Assembly: GCA_019240015.1 (NCBI GenBank)
Contig: JAFAZB010000486.1
Coordinates: 1-7,901 of the forward strand
DNA length: 7,901 nucleotides
DNA from: Solirubrobacterales bacterium
GTDB taxonomy: Bacteria; Actinomycetota; Thermoleophilia; Solirubrobacterales; Solirubrobacteraceae
Direction of reading: 5' to 3'
Of the stretch, positions 1 through 5,462 are shown piece after piece; the first letter of the stretch is position 1, and each line of letters begins with the position of its first letter. Made by a program: the position numbers and the translations under genes. Below the pieces are notes generated by a model. It was given only the letters and a program-made list of their open reading frames with translations, ran no database searches and was not told the origin of the DNA.

Positions 1-507
1 CGCCAGGTCATCGAGCGGCGCGCCATCGAGCATCGCACGGCAGGCGACGACGCCGCCGAGCCCGATCCCGAACGCCGCGGTGCGAACGCAGCCGAGCTCG
101 GTCCGGAGCCACTCCGCGGTGCCGTCGACCGCTGCGACCCAGGCCCCGAAGCGCCCGGGATCCTGCGGGTGCCCACCGCTGTCGCCGCTGCCCGGGAAGT
201 CGATCCGGACGGCCGCCAGACCCACCCCGGCGAGCGCGTCGGCCAGCCACCGGCGGCTGCGGTACGAGCACAGCTCGTCCCAGCCGAACGCCGGACAGAT
301 CACCACTCCTGCGCTCGGGCTCGCCAGCTCGGCGGGTAGGTGCAGATGGACCAGCACCGGGTCTGGCGCGAACGGGAGATACAGCTCGGCTGCGCCGCCC
401 CGCGTGCGCAGGCTCGCGATCGGACCGCGCTGTACCGACGGGATCGGCGTGGTCTGCCCGACGGGCCGGCGCCCGTCGAGGTGCGATAGCGCGGCTTCAG
501 CTGACAC
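1..507 (-). CDS. Alpha/beta-hydrolase with altered nucleophile elbow (partial, C-terminus beyond window)
   Basis: The first 169 residues of an alpha/beta-hydrolase fold protein are visible; the gene leaves the window at the left edge without a stop. After a polar N-terminus, residues 68-75 (VVICPAFG) form a beta strand followed by an oxyanion-type loop. Residues 86-100 form a helix and the next strand, and residues 102-112 (IDFPGSGDSGG) are the conserved G-x-G-x-S/T loop of S33/serine-aminopeptidase-like hydrolases. The nucleophile elbow at 147-152 reads GIGLGG, so glycine 149 (codon 61-63) occupies the usual serine position of GxSxGG. The acid and histidine of the triad would lie outside the window. 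I chose the GTG at 507 because no in-frame ATG lies near and it overlaps the methyltransferase stop by 11 bases, which suggests translational coupling; no strong Shine-Dalgarno site is visible. The fold is well supported. The substrate is unknown, and it may be non-hydrolytic. From the neighbours it probably acts on an envelope glycan or lipid intermediate. Confidence 0.72.
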   Translation of the reverse strand, partial: MSAEAALSHLDGRRPVGQTTPIPSVQRGPIASLRTRGGAAELYLPFAPDPVLVHLHLPAELASPSAGVVICPAFGWDELCSYRSRRWLADALAGVGLAAVRIDFPGSGDSGGHPQDPGRFGAWVAAVDGTAEWLRTELGCVRTAAFGIGLGGVVACRAMLDGAPLDDLA

Positions 508-1315
508 GGCGCGCCGCGTAGTGGAGCTCGTGACAACCGAACGCGTCGGCGCCGGCGGGGACCGGGGAGCCGTCGAGATCGAGGCACTCCAGCAGCTCGA
601 AGCGGTGCTGCTCGAGCTGGTGCTGCTGCCCGTCGCGCGAGATGTAGTAGTGGAGCATCGAGTGGTCGTGCGCGACGTCGTTGAGGATCCGGTAGTCCGG
701 GTGGACCTGCTCCAGGCACGCCAGCCGTCGGTGGTTGCGCAGGGCGCGAGGAAGCCTCACCAAGCGATTGAGGCTGCGGATCGGATTCCACGAGAAGCTG
801 GCGAGCGGTCCCCTGACCAGTGGCGCGCAGGCGAGATTGTGCGAGGAGAAGATCACGAGGCCCCCACGTGTGAGGAGTCGGTGCAGCTCGTCCAGCAGGC
901 GCTTGCGCTGTGGGTCGTCCAGCACATCGATCACGCTGAAGCCCGCGACGATCGCCTCGAACGAGCCGGTCTGAAACGACGACAGGTCTCTGATGTCGCG
1001 CCGCTCGAAATGGGCTTGTGCGTACCGTCGCTGGCAGCACGCCACCATCTGGCCGGAGACGTCGACGCCGGTCAGCGAGCCGGCCAGCGGGACCAGGTGT
1101 CCGGTGATCCTCCCACCCCCGCAGCCGAGCTCCAGCACCCGCCCCGAGAGCTCCGCGTGGTAGCGCTCGAACAGCACTCGCTCCGCGGCGCGCAGGCGTC
1201 CCCGCGTGTAGAGGTGCTGCGGGCGCATTCTCTCCCAGACGCGCGCGTTGACTTCGTTCTGGTGCGGCGGGGACTGCTGGAGAGCGCCGGCGCCACGGTC
1301 ACGGTAGGCGAGCAT
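497..1315 (-). CDS. Class I SAM-dependent methyltransferase
   Basis: A 272-residue Rossmann-fold methyltransferase. Motif I is VLELGCGGG at residues 60-68, which binds S-adenosylmethionine. The acidic residue after strand 2 is D85 in GVDVS (83-87), followed by a D-I-R-D segment at 107-110. Residues 119-133 form strand 4 with the motif II region, and LLTRGGLVIFSSHN (147-160) is the post-motif strand typical of family methyltransferases. The C-terminal half carries an H-Y-Y-I segment (222-225) and Q/L-rich stretches that probably form the acceptor lid. The acceptor cannot be read from the sequence. The gene starts 10 bases after the upstream glycosyltransferase stops and its end overlaps the hydrolase start, so co-expression is likely. 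The ATG at 1315 is chosen because the frame upstream of it is the low-complexity antisense-like continuation inside the glycosyltransferase gene; the ribosome site is weak, consistent with coupling. A role in methylating a glycan, glycolipid or polyprenyl-linked sugar is inferred from context only. Confidence 0.85.
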   Translation of the reverse strand: MLAYRDRGAGALQQSPPHQNEVNARVWERMRPQHLYTRGRLRAAERVLFERYHAELSGRVLELGCGGGRITGHLVPLAGSLTGVDVSGQMVACCQRRYAQAHFERRDIRDLSSFQTGSFEAIVAGFSVIDVLDDPQRKRLLDELHRLLTRGGLVIFSSHNLACAPLVRGPLASFSWNPIRSLNRLVRLPRALRNHRRLACLEQVHPDYRILNDVAHDHSMLHYYISRDGQQHQLEQHRFELLECLDLDGSPVPAGADAFGCHELHYAARRVS

Positions 1316-1325
1316 CGCGATCGGG

Positions 1326-2210
1326 TCAGGCGAGGGTCTGTGCGGGCTCGACAACCAGTTCGCGCCCCAACGCCTGATCGTGCGCTCGCCCGTGGCCGGC
1401 GGGCAGCTCGTCAAACGGGGGGCGCCAGGCATCGGGGTCGGCGGGCGCGGTCGCCGACCGCATGCGCTCGGCCAGGATCGTGCGCAGCACCCGCAGCCCG
1501 TCCCGGAGCGGGCGCAGGTTGCTGACGCCGTGCAGTCGCTCCCGCTCATAGGAAGGCACCTCTGCCACCCGCAAGCCCGAGCGCGCGATCCGAACGTTGA
1601 TATGGGTTTCGACCTCGAACCCGTCGCAGCTGACGTGCATGTGCGTCAGGCAACGGCGCCAGAAAGCGTTGTAGCCGTAGCAGAGGTCCGTGTAGCTAGT
1701 TCCGAAGAGGAGGTTCACGGCGCCGCACAGAACCTGATTGCCGGCCTTGCGAAGCGGCGTGATGTCGACGCTGCCGCCGGTGGGCAGGAAGCGCGAGCCC
1801 TTGGCGAAGTCAGCGCCGGCGATTAGCGCGGCCACGAACTGGGGTATCTCCGCCGGATCGGTGGACCCGTCCGCGTCGAGCATCACGATGATCTCGCCGG
1901 TCGCGGCGGCGAACCCGCAGGCTAGGGCGTTGCCCTTGCCGCGTCCGTTCTGCATCACCACGCGCACCTCCGGGCGAAGCGTCCGCGCGACCGCGATCGT
2001 GTCGTCGACGGAGTGTCCGTCGACCAGCACGAGCTCGTCGACCGACTCAGGGATCCGCGTCAGGACGTGAGGCAGGTTGGCGGCCTCGTTGAGCGTCGGA
2101 ACCACGACCGTCACTCGCGGGCGCGCTCCGGTCGAGAGGTCCGCGAGCTCCTGGTCGAGCTGGGTGCCGCCCGGATCTGCCGTTGCAGCTCGGCGATCGC
2201 TGCTGGTCAT
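1326..2210 (-). CDS. Family 2 (GT-A) glycosyltransferase, soluble DPM1/GtrB-like
   Basis: A 294-residue GT-A fold glycosyltransferase. An N-terminal disordered segment (1-31) precedes the core. VVVPTLNE (35-42) opens the nucleotide-binding fold, LVDGHSVDDT (62-71) is the D-x-S sugar-nucleotide loop, and LDADGST (111-117) contains the metal-binding DxD-type motif (DAD). KGSRFLPTGG (137-146) and YTDLCYGYNAFWR (173-185) form the acceptor side, and YERERLHGVSN (221-231) is the basic loop typical of polyprenyl-phosphate glycosyltransferases. No convincing membrane helices follow, so it is probably cytosolic or peripheral. It probably transfers a sugar from a nucleotide donor to a lipid phosphate or a glycan; the precise sugar is not readable. 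It is the first gene of a unit with the methyltransferase and hydrolase. Start: ATG at 2210 with a strong AGGGGG site just upstream. Starts further up (ATG 2270, GTG 2276) lack such a site and add a poorly conserved segment. Confidence 0.86.
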   Translation of the reverse strand: MTSSDRRAATADPGGTQLDQELADLSTGARPRVTVVVPTLNEAANLPHVLTRIPESVDELVLVDGHSVDDTIAVARTLRPEVRVVMQNGRGKGNALACGFAAATGEIIVMLDADGSTDPAEIPQFVAALIAGADFAKGSRFLPTGGSVDITPLRKAGNQVLCGAVNLLFGTSYTDLCYGYNAFWRRCLTHMHVSCDGFEVETHINVRIARSGLRVAEVPSYERERLHGVSNLRPLRDGLRVLRTILAERMRSATAPADPDAWRPPFDELPAGHGRAHDQALGRELVVEPAQTLA

Positions 2211-2212
2211 GC

Positions 2213-2220
2213 TTCCCCCT
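2213..2220 (-). promoter_or_regulatory. Shine-Dalgarno site of the GT2 gene
   Basis: On the minus strand the bases before ATG 2210 read AGGGGGAAGC. The G-run can pair with the 16S rRNA anti-Shine-Dalgarno end at a short but usable spacing. It is the clearest ribosome site on the left side of the window and is the reason for choosing ATG 2210 over upstream in-frame starts. Confidence 0.6.
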
Positions 2221-2593
2221 GATTGGTCGTCGGTCCAGATCCATCCGGACATCCGCCGCCGCAGCCCCATCAGCACCGGCGAGCCGTCGAACTGGTCAAG
2301 CGCCAGCGAAGGTACAGCGCGCGCCGAGGGCGAAATCGCGAATCGCTCACCCCCTACCGGGGAAATAACTCACCAATCGCACGGGGGGGAATTCCACCGC
2401 CGATACCGAGTCGGGGCGGCTAACGCGCGACGGCGGGCGGGGGGACAATCGACACGATCGCGCACGCGTGCTCCCGTTTGCAGGGGTGGGTGCGCCCCGG
2501 TGCCACGACGTGATGGCTAGCGGAACCGCCCCTGAAAACGACCGGGGGTGTGGACGATTTGGTGCGATTCGGGTCGGTCGCCACTCGGCTGCG

Positions 2594-2606
2594 GGCGCTT
2601 CGCGCC
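2594..2606 (-). terminator. Small GC hairpin after the response regulator (possible terminator)
   Basis: GGCGC-TTC-GCGCC forms a five-pair stem with a three-base loop, about 20 bases past the response-regulator stop. On the minus strand the centre reads GCGAAGC, a very stable mini-hairpin. No T-run follows, so intrinsic termination is uncertain. It could instead be a 3'-end stabilising hairpin or chance in GC-rich DNA. Confidence 0.25.
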
Positions 2607-2624
2607 GGCGGCGCCGGGGTACGG

Positions 2625-3404
2625 CTAGGTGAGCCCGGCCTTGCGGAGCCGCGCCGCCTCGGCGACCGCCTCTCGCCGAGAGCGGACCCCGAGCTTGCGC
2701 AGGATGCTCTTGGCGTGGCTGTAGACGGTGTCCTCGGTGAGGACGAGCAGCTGGGCGATGTCGCGCGTGCTCGCGCCCGAGCACAGCAGATCGAGGACCT
2801 CCCACTCGCGGCTGGTGAGATTGCTCTTCACCGGCCGCATCCCGGCTCCGTCGACCGGCATCTGCCGTAGCAGCTCGATCAAGTGCATGGTGAACGAGCG
2901 GGAGATCGCGGCATCGCCTCCGGCCACCGACCGCAGCGCCTGGACCGTCGACTCGATGCTCGAGTTCTTCGACAGGAAGCCGCTGGCCCCCGCCAACATC
3001 GCCGCAACCTCGAGCTGCCGCGGCTGCGGGACCGAGAACATCACCACCCGCACCTCAGGCGCACGTTCCACGATCTGGCGGCAGGCCGCGATCCCGTCCT
3101 GGCGCGGGAGTCCGACCTCGGTCAGCAGCAGCTCCGGCCGGTAGTGGGTTGCCAGCTCGACGGCCTCGACTCCGTCCTTGGCCTCGGCCACGACGACGAA
3201 GCCCTCCCCCAGCGTCAGCGAGTCCCGCACGACGCGCCGGGCCAGCGGGTCCGGGTCCGAGACGATCAAACGCAGGCGATCGTGCTCGCGGCGAGGCAGC
3301 GCACGCCGCTCCAGCGACTGCTCGGGATCGTGGCCGTTCTCGCCGCGCCGCGACCCCCCCTGCGCCCTTCTATCGATCGTCCTGTCCCGATCGGCTCTCG
3401 CCAT
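2625..3404 (-). CDS. NarL/LuxR-family response regulator with D-to-E phospho-acceptor
   Basis: A 259-residue two-domain regulator. After a charged N-terminal extension (about 1-43), the receiver domain spans roughly 44-165 and a LuxR-type helix-turn-helix spans 196-250. The HTH reads LTSREWEVLDLL, then ASTRDIAQLL, then KLGVRSRREAV, a close match to the GerE/NarL DNA-binding consensus. In the receiver, the strand-3 segment that normally reads LxDVxMP reads LTEVGLP, so glutamate 96 (codon 3117-3119, GAG) replaces the phosphorylatable aspartate. The acidic pair after strand 1 reads S-D-P-D-P (49-53), leaving one of the two usual acids. The switch serine (S124) and the lysine (K146 in FLSKN) are kept. 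It may therefore act without phosphorylation or be locked in an active-like state. No histidine kinase gene lies in the window. Start: ATG 3404 with an AAGGGA site; an in-frame GTG at 3440 has none. Target genes are unknown; the adjacent envelope genes are candidates. Confidence 0.88.
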   Translation of the reverse strand: MARADRDRTIDRRAQGGSRRGENGHDPEQSLERRALPRREHDRLRLIVSDPDPLARRVVRDSLTLGEGFVVVAEAKDGVEAVELATHYRPELLLTEVGLPRQDGIAACRQIVERAPEVRVVMFSVPQPRQLEVAAMLAGASGFLSKNSSIESTVQALRSVAGGDAAISRSFTMHLIELLRQMPVDGAGMRPVKSNLTSREWEVLDLLCSGASTRDIAQLLVLTEDTVYSHAKSILRKLGVRSRREAVAEAARLRKAGLT

Positions 3405-3410
3405 CTGCAG

Positions 3411-3417
3411 ATCCCTT
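3411..3417 (-). promoter_or_regulatory. Shine-Dalgarno site of the response regulator
   Basis: On the minus strand AAGGGAT lies about seven bases before ATG 3404. This supports that start over the in-frame GTG at 3440, which would add 12 residues and has no purine-rich site ahead of it. Confidence 0.55.
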
Positions 3418-3444
3418 GTCTTGACGAACCGGCCTCCCACTCGT

Positions 3445-3470
3445 GTCGTACGCTCGGCCCCGGGACTTGA
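3445..3470 (-). promoter_or_regulatory. Possible promoter of the response regulator (TCAAGT / TACGAC)
   Basis: On the minus strand TCAAGT (3465-3470) is followed after 14 bases by TACGAC (3445-3450), about 40 bases ahead of the ATG. The upstream box resembles -35 elements of FliA/WhiG-type sigma factors and the downstream box is TANNNC. The spacing and downstream box are imperfect, so this is only a candidate in an otherwise plain 144-base gap. Confidence 0.22.
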
Positions 3471-3548
3471 GGAGTTTTCTCCCCAACTAGACGCCGAGAC
3501 GGGTACGCGGAGCGTTCAGAGCGCCGGACGCCGGGAAGCGGCGGTCCG

Positions 3549-4517
3549 CTAGCCGCCCGACCCGCTGAGCGCCACGACCGGCTGGCTGACCGGAGCGGGG
3601 TTGTCCAGCAGCAGCCGGGGAACCGTGACCAGCCGATAGCCCCGTGCCTGCAGGACCGCGATGATCCGCGGCAGCGCCTCGACCGTCTCCGTGCGGTTGC
3701 CGCCCGCATCGTGCATCAGGATGATCGCCCCGGGACGGGCGCCCGAGACGGCCGAGCTGACGATCGCCTGGACGCCGGGCCGCCGATAGTCGCTCGTGTC
3801 CACGGTCCAGAGCACCATCAGCATCCGGTACTTGCGCAGCAGCGCGAGCGTGGCGGTGTTCCAGAGGCCGTACGGCGGACGGAACAGCCGCGGAAACGGC
3901 GCCCCGTAATCGCCGATCAGCGAGGTCTGGGTCAGTATCTGGGCCTGCTGATCGGCCGGCGAGAGCTTCGACATCGGCGCATGCGACTCGGTGTGATCGC
4001 CCACCGGATAGCCCCGCGCGACGATCTCGGCGGTCGAGTCGTGGAAGTACTTCTCCAGCACTCCGACCTCGAAGAACGTCGCCGGCACGTTGGCCCGCTG
4101 CAGGATCGAGAGGATCTGTGGCGTGTAGGGACCGGGACCATCGTCGAAGGTCAGCGCGATCTCGCGATGCTGAGATCCCGCCACGCGCACATACGGGGTG
4201 TAGGTCAGCGTCCGATCGATCGCCGCGTTCTCCGCTGAGCGCTGCGTGGCCGCGAACGACCCGGCGCCGGAACCGGCGAGCGTCTGCAGGCGCCCGAAGT
4301 AGCCGGCCGGCCCGGCCGGGAGGCCAGGCGCCGGGCCGCCGCCCCCGGCGCCGACCGCGGCACCCACGATCAGCGCCACGCCCGCGAGCGCCGCCAGCGC
4401 GCCGGCGCGGCGGCGGCGATGGTGCGGCTGCACCGGTCCGCCACGCGCCACCCGCGGCCGCCCCGGGGTCGGGCGTGCCGCCGGCCTGTCTCGCAGTGCT
4501 GGTGAGCCGTCTTTCAT
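3549..4517 (-). CDS. Membrane-anchored polysaccharide deacetylase (NodB domain, CE4)
   Basis: A 322-residue protein with a cytosolic proline/arginine-rich head (1-38, ending HHRRRR), one hydrophobic segment (about 39-57, Ala/Val/Gly-rich) acting as signal anchor or uncleaved signal peptide, a Gly/Pro-rich linker, and an extracytoplasmic NodB domain (about 118-300). All five CE4 motifs are visible. TFDDGP (123-128) has the catalytic base and metal aspartate, HTESH (175-179) holds the two metal histidines, and RPPYG (213-217) is present. WTVDTSDY (237-244) is motif 4 with Tyr where Trp is more usual, and LMHD (267-270) holds the catalytic histidine. It should remove N-acetyl (or other acyl) groups from a surface polysaccharide or peptidoglycan outside the membrane, using a divalent metal. 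Start: ATG 4517 with a GGGGG stretch six bases ahead. In-frame ATG 4535 and GTG 4562 are weaker options. The gene is divergent from the mannosyltransferase block across 129 bases. The substrate is not readable. Confidence 0.9.
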   Translation of the reverse strand: MKDGSPALRDRPAARPTPGRPRVARGGPVQPHHRRRRAGALAALAGVALIVGAAVGAGGGGPAPGLPAGPAGYFGRLQTLAGSGAGSFAATQRSAENAAIDRTLTYTPYVRVAGSQHREIALTFDDGPGPYTPQILSILQRANVPATFFEVGVLEKYFHDSTAEIVARGYPVGDHTESHAPMSKLSPADQQAQILTQTSLIGDYGAPFPRLFRPPYGLWNTATLALLRKYRMLMVLWTVDTSDYRRPGVQAIVSSAVSGARPGAIILMHDAGGNRTETVEALPRIIAVLQARGYRLVTVPRLLLDNPAPVSQPVVALSGSGG

Positions 4518-4646
4518 CGGATGCCCCCGCGACATGATGCCCGCTACGCCGGCCGACTGCACGGCCAGCGCTTGCAGGTAAGCCGATGCTCGTAGGGCGC
4601 GGCCCGGCCACCTCGCCTGCCGATCGGCCCACTAGGCTGCCAGCCC
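4518..4646. promoter_or_regulatory. Divergent intergenic region between deacetylase and mannose-phosphate synthase
   Basis: This 129-base stretch separates two genes read outward, so it should hold promoters for both. For the plus strand, TAGGCT at 4633-4638 fits the actinobacterial -10 pattern TANNNT and ends eight bases before ATG 4647, which would give a leaderless or nearly leaderless transcript. No TTGACA-like -35 box is visible at the right distance. No clear promoter was found for the deacetylase. Confidence 0.35.
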
Positions 4647-5417
4647 ATGCAAGCGCCGGTGTGGCTCGTGATTCCGACCTACAACGAGTCGGCGAACGTC
4701 GAGGGGATCGTGAAGGCCGCCGCGCGCGAGCTCGCGCGGGCCGCGCCCGACGGCTACAGGATCCTGGTCGTCGATGACAACTCGCCGGACGGGACCGGCG
4801 CGATCGCGGATTCGCTGGCCGTGACGGTCGACGGTGTACAGGTGCTCCACCGCCAGGCGAAGGCCGGACTCGGCCAGGCATACCTGGCTGGGTTCGGCTG
4901 CGCGCTCAGCGCCGGCGCGGAGCTCGTGATCGAAATGGATGCGGACTTCTCACACCACCCGCGCTACCTGCCGGAGCTGCTCGAGGCGGCCAGGGACGCC
5001 GACCTGGTGCTTGGATCCCGCTACGTGCCGGGCGGCGGCGTCCAGGACTGGGGGTTGCTCCGGCGGCTGATCAGCCGAGGCGGGGGCCTGTACGCGCGGA
5101 CCATCCTGAACGTCGACGTGCGCGACCTGACCGGCGGCTTCAAGTGCATCAGGCGCGAGGTGCTCGAGGCGATCGAGCTCGACACCGTGCGCGCCGAAGG
5201 CTACGTGTTCCAGATCGAGGTGACCTACCGGGCCCTGCTGGCAGGCTTCAGGGTGCGAGAGATCCCGATCGTGTTCTCGGATCGCACGGCTGGAGCCAGC
5301 AAGATGTCGAGTCAGATAGCGCTCGAGGCGATGTTGGCGGTGCCTCGACTGCGCCGTAGCGCGGCGGCCGCGGTCGCGCGGCAACGCCGGCGGCGAGACG
5401 CGCTGCCGACTTCCTAA
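4647..5417 (+). CDS. Polyprenol monophosphomannose synthase (DPM1-type GT2)
   Basis: A 256-residue GT-A enzyme closely resembling dolichol/polyprenol-phosphate mannose synthases, which move mannose from GDP-mannose to polyprenyl phosphate on the cytosolic membrane face. Signature motifs are all present: VIPTYNE (8-14), VVDDNSPDGTG (41-51), EMDADFSHHP (96-105, the metal-binding and family-defining motif), GSRYVPGG (123-130), DLTGGFKCIRR (160-170) and the SDRTAGASKM loop (211-220) that shapes the lipid-phosphate site. It is the single-domain, soluble class: no membrane helices and no fused Lnt-like domain as in some mycobacterial Ppm1 proteins. The arginine-rich tail (235-250) may bind membrane lipid phosphates. 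The next gene, 45 bases on, encodes a GT-C protein of the type that consumes polyprenyl-phosphate mannose, which supports the assignment. Start: ATG 4647, with no good ribosome site and a TANNNT box close upstream, so possibly leaderless. The sugar is inferred to be mannose from motif similarity and neighbour; glucose is the main alternative. Confidence 0.9.
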   Translation: MQAPVWLVIPTYNESANVEGIVKAAARELARAAPDGYRILVVDDNSPDGTGAIADSLAVTVDGVQVLHRQAKAGLGQAYLAGFGCALSAGAELVIEMDADFSHHPRYLPELLEAARDADLVLGSRYVPGGGVQDWGLLRRLISRGGGLYARTILNVDVRDLTGGFKCIRREVLEAIELDTVRAEGYVFQIEVTYRALLAGFRVREIPIVFSDRTAGASKMSSQIALEAMLAVPRLRRSAAAAVARQRRRRDALPTS

Positions 5418-5462
5418 CCAGATCTCAATATTCCCCAAACCGCAGACGGTCCCGGTGCGGGC

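Larger units (their letters stand above)
2211..2624. other. Long non-coding gap between response regulator and GT2 unit
   Basis: Four hundred and fourteen bases lie between two same-strand genes with no credible coding frame. This gap should hold the end of the response-regulator transcript and the promoter/leader of the GT2-methyltransferase-hydrolase unit. Visible structure: AATCGC occurs at 2334-2339, 2341-2346 and 2375-2380. CTCACC occurs at 2346-2351 and 2369-2374, 23 bases apart, flanking a CCCC-TACC-GGGG inverted repeat. There is a run of seven G at 2383-2389, an ATCG-ACA-CGAT inverted repeat at 2448-2458 and a perfect 10-base palindrome at 2462-2471. I could not place a convincing -35/-10 pair or match a known riboswitch by eye. 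Confidence 0.55.

Noticed and set aside
1..507. Frameshift or pseudogene explanation for the left-edge hydrolase
   Set aside because: The frame is open from 507 to the window edge with consistent fold motifs, so the missing serine is a substitution rather than a sign of a broken frame.
300..1040. Minus-strand open frame of 246 codons overlapping the methyltransferase
   Set aside because: Low-complexity Arg/Ala/Pro product without motifs; the other frame holds complete SAM-methyltransferase motifs.
80..1525. Long plus-strand open frame of 481 codons opposite the hydrolase, methyltransferase and GT2 genes
   Set aside because: Its translation is Arg/Ala/Val-rich with no domain motifs and is explained as the antisense of well-supported minus-strand genes in GC-rich DNA.
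2211..2624. Riboswitch (c-di-GMP or c-di-AMP type) in the gap
   Set aside because: I looked for the conserved core sequences on both strands and found no convincing match; only short repeats and G/C runs are present.
2513..2632. Small plus-strand open frame (ATG, about 38 codons) in the long gap
   Set aside because: No ribosome site, composition of random GC-rich sequence, and it overlaps the end of the response-regulator gene.
3469..3483. GGAG-TTTT-CTCC inverted repeat as a terminator for the deacetylase
   Set aside because: Only a four-pair stem, no following T-run, and it lies between the candidate promoter and the deacetylase stop, so chance is more likely.
3487..4881. Minus-strand open frame of 464 codons over the deacetylase and the start of the mannose-phosphate synthase
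   Set aside because: Arg/Gly/Ala-rich shadow; it crosses two genes with complete catalytic motifs on their own frames.
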